The translations under genes were made by a program, and so were the position numbers. A DNA stretch of 64,000 bases, from assembly GCF_009765705.1 (NCBI RefSeq), contig NZ_LMUX01000021.1, forward strand, positions 89,607 to 153,606, in the 5' to 3' direction. Origin of the DNA: Burkholderia sp. L27(2015). Lineage in GTDB: Bacteria > Pseudomonadota > Gammaproteobacteria > Burkholderiales > Burkholderiaceae. A model generated the notes under the pieces. The model did not search any database. It was not told where the DNA came from and worked only from the letters and a program-made list of their open reading frames with translations. This document shows positions 31,886 to 39,400 of this stretch, piece by piece; positions within the stretch are counted from its first letter, which is position 1; every line of letters starts with the position of its first letter.

Positions 31886-32437
31886 ATGGGCCATCGTTTG
31901 AGCAAAATCACCACCCGCACCGGCGACGACGGTACGACCGGCCTGGGCGACGGCAGCCGGGTAGGCAAGGACGAGGCGAGGATCGCAGCGATCGGCGACG
32001 TCGACGAACTCAATTCGAACCTCGGCGTATTGCTGGCCGAATCGTTGCCGCCCGCAATCCGGGTTCAACTCACGGCGATTCAGCACGATCTATTCAACTT
32101 GGGCGGCGAATTATGCATGCCGGGACACAGTGTGATCAGCGGCACCGAGGTGGCGCAACTGGATCATTGGATCATCGAGCATAACGCCGAGCTGCCGCCG
32201 CTACGCGAATTCATCCTGCCGGCAGGCTCGCGCGCCGCGTCCCTCGCGCACGTTTGCCGCACGGTGTGCCGGCGTGCCGAGCGCTCGATTGTGGCGTTGG
32301 GGCGCAATGAGCCGCTCAATGCTGCGCCACGGCTCTATATCAACCGCTTGTCCGATCTGCTGTTCGTGTTGGCGCGTGTGTTGAATCGGGAGAACGGCGG
32401 CGACGAGGTGCTTTGGCATTACCCTCGTCGCGACTAG
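31886..32437 (+). CDS. Cob(I)alamin adenosyltransferase, PduO type
   Basis: Makes adenosylcobalamin from cob(I)alamin and ATP; 183 aa. The N-terminal ATP-binding loop TTRTGDDGTTGLGDG and the C-terminal helix RLYINRLSDLLFVLARVLNREN are diagnostic of the PduO-type trimeric family, unrelated to CobA/BtuR. AGGA precedes the ATG. It stands alone between two leftward genes and ends 17 bp from the aroG stop. Its product would serve B12-dependent enzymes encoded elsewhere. Confidence 0.93.
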   Translation: MGHRLSKITTRTGDDGTTGLGDGSRVGKDEARIAAIGDVDELNSNLGVLLAESLPPAIRVQLTAIQHDLFNLGGELCMPGHSVISGTEVAQLDHWIIEHNAELPPLREFILPAGSRAASLAHVCRTVCRRAERSIVALGRNEPLNAAPRLYINRLSDLLFVLARVLNRENGGDEVLWHYPRRD

Positions 32438-32454
32438 GCGAGTTCTAGCAGCGC

Positions 32455-33528
32455 TCAGTTGCCGCTGCCGCGCACGCGACGGCGCTCCTTGACTGCGGCG
32501 GCCAGCGTTTCCAGCACGCCCAAGCTATCGTCCCACGCAATGCAGGCATCGGTGACGCTCTGACCATATACGAGCGGCTCGCCCGGCACGAGGTCCTGCC
32601 GTCCCGCAACGAGGTTCGACTCGATCATTGCACCGACGATGCGTTCGTCGCCACCGCCGATTTGGCGACCGATATCGGCGCACACCGCGATCTGGTTCTC
32701 ATGCTTTTTCTCACTATTCGCGTGGCTCGCGTCTATCATGAGACGGGCCGCCAAGCCGGCCCGGCCGATATCGCCGCAAGCGGCGTCGACACTGGCTGCA
32801 TCGAAGTTGGGCTGCTTGCCGCCGCGCAAAATGATGTGACAGTCTTCGTTGCCCGAGGTGGACACGATCGCCGAGTGGCCGCCCTTCGTTACCGACAGAA
32901 AATGGTGCGGTTGCGATGCGGCCTTGATCGCGTCTACCGCGATTTTGACGTTGCCGTCGGTGCCGTTCTTGAAGCCGATCGGGCAGGAAAGGCCCGAAGC
33001 CAATTCACGGTGCACTTGCGACTCGGTGGTGCGCGCACCGATCGCGCCCCACGAGACGAGGTCGGCGATATATTGCGGGCTGATCACGTCGAGATATTCC
33101 GTGCCCGCCGGCACACCCAGCGAATTGATCTTGTACAGCAACTCGCGAGCCATGCGCAGACCGTCGTTGATCTTGAAGCTATTGTCCATGTACGGATCGT
33201 TGATCAGGCCTTTCCAGCCCACCGTCGTACGCGGCTTTTCGAAATACACCCGCATCACCACTTCGAGTTCTCCGGCGTAGCGCTTGCGTTGCTCCATGAG
33301 CTTGCCGGCGTATTCCAGCGCGGCCTGCGGATCGTGTATCGAGCACGGCCCGATGATCACGATCAAGCGGTCTTCCATGCCGTGCAGTATGCGGTGCATC
33401 GCTTGACGCGAGCGGTAGATCAGCTCCGAAATCTTTTCTTCGCAAGGGAATTCCCGAATCAGATGCGCCGGAGGTACCAGCTCTTTCAACTCTCGAATTC
33501 GGACGTCATCGGTGTTATGCGGGGGCAT
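32455..33528 (-). CDS. aroG: 3-deoxy-D-arabino-heptulosonate 7-phosphate synthase, AroG type
   Basis: Type I-alpha DAHP synthase of 357 aa (E. coli AroG 350); condenses PEP and erythrose 4-phosphate, the entry step to aromatic amino acids. GPCSIHDP holds the metal-ligand cysteine; VMRVYFEKPRTTVGWKGLINDP and RTTESQVHRELASGLSCPIGFKNGTDG (in pieces) are conserved. The Leu-Ser in GLSCP and the FLSVTK...HSAIV stretch match the Phe-sensitive isozyme rather than AroF (LSMP) or AroH. The ATG at 33528 is preferred over the TTG at 33534 because GGAGA is 7 nt upstream. The leader contains an aromatic-rich peptide and a terminator, so expression is probably controlled by attenuation. Confidence 0.95.
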   Translation of the reverse strand: MPPHNTDDVRIRELKELVPPAHLIREFPCEEKISELIYRSRQAMHRILHGMEDRLIVIIGPCSIHDPQAALEYAGKLMEQRKRYAGELEVVMRVYFEKPRTTVGWKGLINDPYMDNSFKINDGLRMARELLYKINSLGVPAGTEYLDVISPQYIADLVSWGAIGARTTESQVHRELASGLSCPIGFKNGTDGNVKIAVDAIKAASQPHHFLSVTKGGHSAIVSTSGNEDCHIILRGGKQPNFDAASVDAACGDIGRAGLAARLMIDASHANSEKKHENQIAVCADIGRQIGGGDERIVGAMIESNLVAGRQDLVPGEPLVYGQSVTDACIAWDDSLGVLETLAAAVKERRRVRGSGN

Positions 33529-33602
33529 GCTCAATTCTCCAGAAATAATGTGCGGTGTCTTGCGAGGCGAGCGGGTTGACTGAGGAACACGCTGCGCCGG
33601 AT

Positions 33603-33634
33603 AAAAAAAAACCGCCAGACTCGCTGGCGGTTTT
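33603..33634 (-). terminator. aroG: Attenuator hairpin in the aroG leader
   Basis: On the minus strand the RNA would fold AAAACCGCCAG / CTGGCGGTTTT (11-bp stem, 5-nt loop CGAGT), then continue with a T-run (33603-33607). It is a strong rho-independent terminator located 75 bp before the aroG start and about 120 bp downstream of the promoter, that is, inside the leader and not at the end of any gene. Its 5' arm plus two loop bases (CCGCCAGCG, positions 33622-33630) are exactly complementary to CGCTGGCGG at 33672-33680 in the upstream leader ORF, providing an antiterminator alternative. Confidence 0.92.
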
Positions 33635-33654
33635 CGTGGATCCTGCAGGGCTCG

Positions 33655-33723
33655 TTACAAACCCTCTCCTTCCGCCAGCGGTTCGAGATAGCTATAAAAA
33701 TAAAACCAGAACGTGGCGAACAT
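33655..33723 (-). CDS. aroG leader peptide (22 aa, Phe/Tyr-rich)
   Basis: ATG at 33723 to TAA at 33655-33657. The peptide reads MFATFWFYFYSYLEPLAEGE then GL: Phe at 2, 5, 7 and 9, Tyr at 8, 10 and 12, Trp at 6. Eight of the first twelve residues are aromatic. It begins about 30 nt after the predicted transcription start. Codons 15-18 contain the 9-nt segment that can pair with the terminator 5' arm, and an early stretch (TTCGCCA, codons 2-4) can partly pair with that same segment, as expected for regions 1 and 2 of an attenuator. The weak point is that no clear Shine-Dalgarno precedes the ATG. Confidence 0.75.
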   Translation of the reverse strand: MFATFWFYFYSYLEPLAEGEGL

Positions 33724-33759
33724 GGAAAGGCGACCCAATATGAGATGTTTCGATGTGTC

Positions 33760-33788
33760 TTTATAACTCGTAGAAGCGTGTTTGACAA
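33760..33788 (-). promoter_or_regulatory. aroG: Sigma-70 promoter of the aroG leader
   Basis: On the minus strand TTGTCA (33783-33788) and TATAAA (33760-33765) are separated by exactly 17 bp, each matching consensus at 5 of 6 positions. The predicted start is near 33753, 30 nt before the leader peptide. It lies 72 bp downstream of the tldD stop, so aroG has its own promoter. Confidence 0.8.
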
Positions 33789-33863
33789 GCGTCTACATCA
33801 TAAAATGCGGAATTCACGCGTGTGAGGCATGAATTTCGCACGAAGTGTGCGTATTTTTGCGGA

Positions 33864-35330
33864 TTAAGCAGTGCCGCCAACCGTCATACGGTCGATGCGC
33901 AAGGTGGGCTGACCCACACCTACCGGCACGCTTTGCCCTTCTTTACCGCACACGCCTATGCCAGTATCGAGCGCCATGTCATTGCCTATCATGCTGACGT
34001 CCTTGAGCGATTCCGGGCCGCTGCCGATCAGCGTGGCGCCCTTGACCGGGTAGGTGATCTTGCCGTCTTCGATCATGTAGGCTTCTGAAGCGGAGAACAC
34101 AAACTTGCCGTTGGTGATGTCCACCTGACCGCCGCCAAAATTGACCGCATACAGGCCGTGCTTGACGGATTCGATGATCTCCTGCGGATCACGCTCGCCG
34201 TTGAGCATGTAGGTATTGGTCATGCGCGGCATCGGCAGCGCAGCATAGGATTCGCGGCGCGCGTTGCCGGTGACCGGCATTTTCATCAGGCGCGCGTTAA
34301 GCGTGTCCTGGATATAGCCCTTCAGGATGCCGTCTTCGATCAAGGTCGTGCACTGGGTCGGATTTCCCTCGTCGTCGATGTTGAGCGACCCGCGGCGGTT
34401 CGGCAGCGTGCCGTCGTCGACCACGGTAACGCCCTTGGCGGCCACGCGCTCGCCGAGCTGCCCGGCAAACGCGGACGAGCCCTTGCGGTTGAAATCGCCC
34501 TCCAGCCCGTGGCCGATGGCTTCGTGCAGCAGCACGCCGGGCCAGCCGGGTCCGAGCACGACCGTCATCGCACCCGCCGGGGCTGGGCGCGCATCGAGGT
34601 TGAGCAAGGCCGCGCGTACCGCTTCATCGACGTAACCGGACAGTAATTCGTCACTGAAATAGTGATAGTCGTAACGTCCGCCGCCGCCGCTGCTGCCGAC
34701 TTCACGCCGGCCGTTCTGCTCGGCGATGACGGTCACCGACACGCGCACCAGCGGCCGGATATCGGCGGCCAGGATGCCGTCGCTGCGGGCCACCAGCACC
34801 ACATCGTATTCACCGGCCAAGCCGGCCATCACCTGCGTGATGCGCGGGTCGCGGCTGCGCGCCATCTTTTCGATGCGCTCCAGCAAGTTGACCTTGGCGG
34901 TAGCGTCCAGCGAATTCAAGGGATCCTGCGGCAAATAGAGATCGCGACCGAACGTGCCTTTCAGGGAGCTGGCCACCTTGATGCGTTGTCGTCCGCCGCC
35001 CGCTTTGGCGATCGCCTTGGTGGCCGCAGCCGCTTGCATGATGGCTTCGGCCGACAGGTCGTCCGAATACGCAAACGCGGTGCGCTCGCCGGCCACGGCA
35101 CGCACGCCGACGCCTTGGTCGATGCTGAAACTGCCCGATTTCACGATGCCTTCTTCGAGACTCCAGGCTTCGCTGCGGGTGGTTTGGAAGTACAGGTCGG
35201 CGTAGTCGACCCGATGCGTGAAAATGTCGCCCAACACCCGCGTCAAGAGCGCCTCGTCGAGCCCGTAAGGGGTCAGGAGAAGGTCCTTGGCGGTTGCCAG
35301 ATTGCGGATGCCCGGTTCTATAAGATTCAT
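33864..35330 (-). CDS. tldD: Metalloprotease TldD
   Basis: Catalytic subunit of the TldD/TldE (PmbA) protease, which degrades or matures small peptides; 488 aa (E. coli 481). The zinc motif HEAIGH is at residues 269-274 and the third ligand is expected in the C-terminal GVCGKEGQS segment. The ATG at 35330 (MNLIEPGIRNL) is preferred to an upstream in-frame start that adds 16 residues. The partner gene tldE is not in the window. It lies between the nitrilase-family gene and aroG on the same strand. Confidence 0.94.
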   Translation of the reverse strand: MNLIEPGIRNLATAKDLLLTPYGLDEALLTRVLGDIFTHRVDYADLYFQTTRSEAWSLEEGIVKSGSFSIDQGVGVRAVAGERTAFAYSDDLSAEAIMQAAAATKAIAKAGGGRQRIKVASSLKGTFGRDLYLPQDPLNSLDATAKVNLLERIEKMARSRDPRITQVMAGLAGEYDVVLVARSDGILAADIRPLVRVSVTVIAEQNGRREVGSSGGGGRYDYHYFSDELLSGYVDEAVRAALLNLDARPAPAGAMTVVLGPGWPGVLLHEAIGHGLEGDFNRKGSSAFAGQLGERVAAKGVTVVDDGTLPNRRGSLNIDDEGNPTQCTTLIEDGILKGYIQDTLNARLMKMPVTGNARRESYAALPMPRMTNTYMLNGERDPQEIIESVKHGLYAVNFGGGQVDITNGKFVFSASEAYMIEDGKITYPVKGATLIGSGPESLKDVSMIGNDMALDTGIGVCGKEGQSVPVGVGQPTLRIDRMTVGGTA

Positions 35331-35482
35331 GCTCGCTTCTTCGAAAGTAATATGCGGTGTAAGTCGTTTAATACCCATAACTTACACCAATCCGCATTTT
35401 CCAGCCGGTGTCGGTGCAAGTGACAGCGTGGCGTTGCATTGTGACAATGGTCGAAGTGCAGCCCGGCCCGGTCGGGCACCGT

Positions 35483-36328
35483 TCAGCCCAGCACCCGGTG
35501 CCGCAGGGCCGGCAGGCTCTGCCGCACTTCGGCGATACGTTGCGGGTCGACGTATCCTGCAACCACGCCCGGACCCTCCTCCCGTTGCGCGACCCGTTCT
35601 CCCCAGGGATCGATCAGCATGCTGTGCCCCCAGGTGCGGCGGCCGGTTTCGTGTGTGCCGCCTTGCGCCGCCGCGAGCACGTAGCACTGGTTTTCCACGG
35701 CGCGTGCGCGCAGCAGCAACTCCCAGTGGGCACGGCCGGTGGTGTAGGTGAATGCCGAGGGCACCAGCATCAGCGCGCAATCGCCCAAGGCGCGGTATAG
35801 CTCGGGGAAACGCAGGTCGTAGCAGACTGACAGACCGACGCGGCCCGCCGGTGAGTCGAAGGTGCTGACCTGCTCACCGGGGCGGATGGTTCGTGCTTCG
35901 TCGAACTGATCCTGGCCCTTGCTGAAGCTGAATAGATGAATCTTGTCGTAGCGCGCAACCTGCTGGCCCTGTGCGTCGAACACCAGCGTGGTGTTCATGA
36001 CGCGCGTGGCTTCCGGCGCGACCAGCGGCAAGGTGCCGCCGATCACCCAGACGTTGTTGCGTCGCGCCGCATCGGCAAGAAAATTCTGGATCGGACCGTC
36101 CCCGGGCGTCTCGCGCAAGGCCACCTTGTCGGTATCCTTGAAACCCATGAAACAGAAGTATTCCGGCAGCAGCACAAGTTCAGCGCCGTCGGCTGCCGCC
36201 TGGGCAATCAACGCACCGGCATCGGCGAGATTACGCGCGAGGTCGGGGGTGCTCACCATCTGCAGGGCCGCTACCTTGACCGGGGCGGCGGGTAGCGGGC
36301 TGGCAGATTCGGTGCGGGATGGGTTCAT
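35483..36328 (-). CDS. Nitrilase-superfamily amidohydrolase (Nit1/Nit2-like)
   Basis: Carbon-nitrogen hydrolase of 281 aa with the Glu-Lys-Cys triad E56 (LLPEYFCFMGF), K129 (RYDKIHLFSF) and C169 (GLSVCYDLRFPELYR). The YDKIHLF pattern is typical of the Nit/NitB branch, several members of which hydrolyse deaminated glutathione; that substrate is a family-based guess. GAGGGAGA precedes the ATG. It is between yhdP and tldD on the same strand, an arrangement conserved in relatives, probably one transcript. Confidence 0.88.
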   Translation of the reverse strand: MNPSRTESASPLPAAPVKVAALQMVSTPDLARNLADAGALIAQAAADGAELVLLPEYFCFMGFKDTDKVALRETPGDGPIQNFLADAARRNNVWVIGGTLPLVAPEATRVMNTTLVFDAQGQQVARYDKIHLFSFSKGQDQFDEARTIRPGEQVSTFDSPAGRVGLSVCYDLRFPELYRALGDCALMLVPSAFTYTTGRAHWELLLRARAVENQCYVLAAAQGGTHETGRRTWGHSMLIDPWGERVAQREEGPGVVAGYVDPQRIAEVRQSLPALRHRVLG

Positions 36329-36350
36329 ACGGTGGTTTCTCCCTCATGGC

Positions 36351-36460
36351 TACAGCGTAGATCGCAGGGTTACAGCATAGATTGCAGCGTAGATCGCGAC
36401 GGCGGCGGGCGTCAATTAGATCGAGACGCCGGCCCGCATTAATTAGATCGAGACGCCGGC
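36351..36460. repeat. Repeat-rich spacer between yhdP and the nitrilase gene
   Basis: Two kinds of direct repeat fill this 137-bp spacer. A perfect 20-bp unit AATTAGATCGAGACGCCGGC occurs at 36414-36433 and 36441-36460 (27-bp period). A looser unit, TACAGCGTAGATCGCAG, occurs near 36351, 36371 and (partial) 36386. There is no recognisable promoter or terminator. Confidence 0.8.
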
Positions 36461-36465
36461 ACGCG

Positions 36466-39400
36466 TCAGTGCGCCGGCGCGGATGCGGGCGGCGTGGTGT
36501 CTTTGGCGAGCGGATTCTTGAAGAACTTGCTGCGGTCCTTGATCTTGCGGATCTGTGGGGCGGCCCAGGAGCCTGTGACCGCATACTCTATGGATAGCGC
36601 CTGCGCCAGCGAATTGGATAACACCAATTGGGCGACGAAGGTGCCCAGGCCCAGCACCGGGTTGATTGCGGTCGCCGCCAACGCAGCCGAGCTGGCGCTT
36701 AACACTGGCACGACCATGACACGCAGATCTTGCGTTTCTTGGGGAATATCGGCGGTGCCGTGCATCGAAATTTTTGCCGGCGAGCTATTCAGTTTGAAAT
36801 CGTCGATATGGATGATGCCGCGCCGCACGTCGCTGGTGGCGGTGATCGAATCAAACGGCAGGCCCGCGCCGAAAATGTCCCGGAAATCCAGCGTCAGAAA
36901 GCGCGACAGGCTTTGCAGGCTGAATACGCCCAGCAGCTTCGCTATGCCTGGGTCGACCTTCAAAAATTCGCCGCGTTTCAATTCGGCTGCCAAATGGCCA
37001 TCGAGCGTGGTGCTGTCTATGGCGTCGGGACCGCCGCGCCAGCCGATATGACCGCTCAATGTGCCATTGCCCTTTTGCAGTGTGTGGGGCAAGCCCAATT
37101 GATTCAGCAAAGCACCGGCATCGGCAATGTCGAGTTTGAAATCGAGTTCGGTGCGGCGCAAGTCCTGAGCCGGCGGCGTGTCCTGCACTTGCGCCGGCGA
37201 TTCGGCCAAGACAGACGATACGGCGAAGACAGACGGCGCGACGCTGGCCGGACTGCCTGGATTGTTCAAGTTGGTCGCATTCAAAGCGGTAGCGGTAGCG
37301 GTAGCGGTGGCGGCCGCGGCGTCACCGCTTGGCAGCCGCCAACTACCTGTGGTGGTCAGCGTGGCCGCTGGACTGGTAACTTTCAGCGAGTCGAGTTGCC
37401 AGACCGGCACGCCGTCTTGCCGCAGATTGCGTGCCTGCAGTTCGAGTTTGCCGAAGTGGCGATTGGACACGGTGAAGTCATCGACCGTCGCGTTAATGGC
37501 GGGGAATTGCTGCCGCTCGGTGCGCAGTCCCTCCATCAGCGCAGCGCCCGTGCGTGCGGGGGGAATATTCACGTGTGACAGGTGCGTTTCGAGCTCGCCG
37601 GCAGGACTAAGCGGACTGTGTGGGCGCCATAGCGCATGTCCCGTCACCTGATCGGATTGCAGATCGCCTTGCCATTGGTCGTTCATGTGGCTGCCGTCAA
37701 GGGCGATGTTGTCCCACTGCCGCGAAAACAGGTTTAGCGCGCCCACATGGGCTTTGAAAGTGGTCGGCGAATAGCCGCCGGCCATGCGCGGTCTTGGCGC
37801 GTCGGTCGCCGGATCCGAGGAGGAGAGCGGGAACGTGGGTCTGGTTTTGGCTTCGGGGGGCTGCAGGCTGCTCAGTGTCTTGCGCCATGCGTCCAGGTCC
37901 AGATGATCGAGGTCGACCTCAAGCGCCACGCCACGCGCCGGTAACGGCACCGTCTTGTTCACACCGATGGCGCCGCGCAATACGGTCGGTTCGGCGTCGG
38001 CAGATGGGTGATTGCGCAGTACATACGCCAGTGAGACCGGCCCGAGTTGCGCGTCGATTTGCTCGATCGGCGCCTTTTTCATGACAGTCGGTCCGTCATC
38101 TTTGGATGCTGCTCGTGGGGGGATTGTGTCGGCCTCTGGCTGCGTCGATCCTGCAATCGAAGTACCCACCGAAGCACCATCGGAAGCACCCACCGAAGCA
38201 CCACCCGAGCCCACATTCGCGGCTTGCGATAGTGAGATCAGCGAAAACCGCAACGGCATCGGTGTGCCGGCGGCTTTGCCCAGCGGGGCAGGGAGATCGA
38301 TCGCCATCGCGCTCAGGTCCGCGCTCGCCGTGATGTCCGCCGTGGCGTGGGGCGCCGCGTGCACCACGACGCGGTAAGGTGCTGTACCGCTTAACCGCCG
38401 TGCCACCGCGCCCTCCATACCGTTGGGCAGTTCGGTGCGCAACGCGTCGGCGGTGATGCTGCCGTCGACGTTGACCGCGAGCGTGCCGTCCTTTGTCATC
38501 CCGCCATCGAAACGCACAGGCTCGCCCAGGAACTCACCGCTCAGGCGTTGTAGCGTCATCGTGCGGTCGGCGGCAAATTCGACTTTGCCTTGCAAGCGGG
38601 TCAGCGGCGGCAAATCGCCATAACTGAGCGTGTCGTTCTTCAAGTCGAGCGTGCCGGCCACGTCGGTACGCTCTTTACGCTCGTCGCGCGACACACCGAG
38701 CTTGAGTGCGAGCCCCGTTTCGCCCTGGCCGCTGAGTTTCTCGGTGATATGGCCGCTGGCGAGCGCGATCGGGCTGGCATTCACAAAGGCCAGCAAGTCG
38801 GACATCGGACCCGCTCCCTGGCCTTCGATAACCAGGTCATCGTCGCGCGTGGAGAGATTGGCGATTCGCCCTTCGACGTGGCTCAGATTGAATTGCCGAT
38901 AATGGGCTCGATCAATCGTGAACCCCAATTTTTCGCGATTGATCTCGAAGCGCCCCGCAACGCCGTCGATGCTGGGCCACTGCTCAGGACGGCCATCGCT
39001 CATCAGCGGCGTGGGTACCGACGTAGGGTCGAAAATACCGTCCTGGAACGGCGCCACGATATGAAACACGCCAGGGCGGCTCGGGTGATCGAACGGGAAG
39101 TTTTCGAGTAGTCCGCTAACTTCGACGCTCGCGTCGGTGGACGTGCCGCCGCGCAGCGCGTGCTCCAGGTAGGCACGCAGCTTGGCGCTCAAACTGGTGG
39201 GGAGATAACGCGGTACAGCCGCCACTTCCAGATGAGAAAAATTCGACAGCAGGTCAAGCGAACCGGGGCCGCTGTCGGTCTTGGCGTAGGTGACCCGGGT
39301 GTGCACGGTCGCATCGGCGTTGCTCACCGACAGATCGTCGGTATGAACTTTGACAGTGCGTTGCTCGCCATTCTTGCCCAGCGCCCAGTCGAGGTGGCCG

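Noticed and set aside
33531-33788. An 85-codon frame on the minus strand covering the aroG leader as a protein gene.
   Set aside because: It runs through the promoter and the terminator hairpin and has no ribosome-binding site. The short aromatic-rich frame in another register explains the region better.
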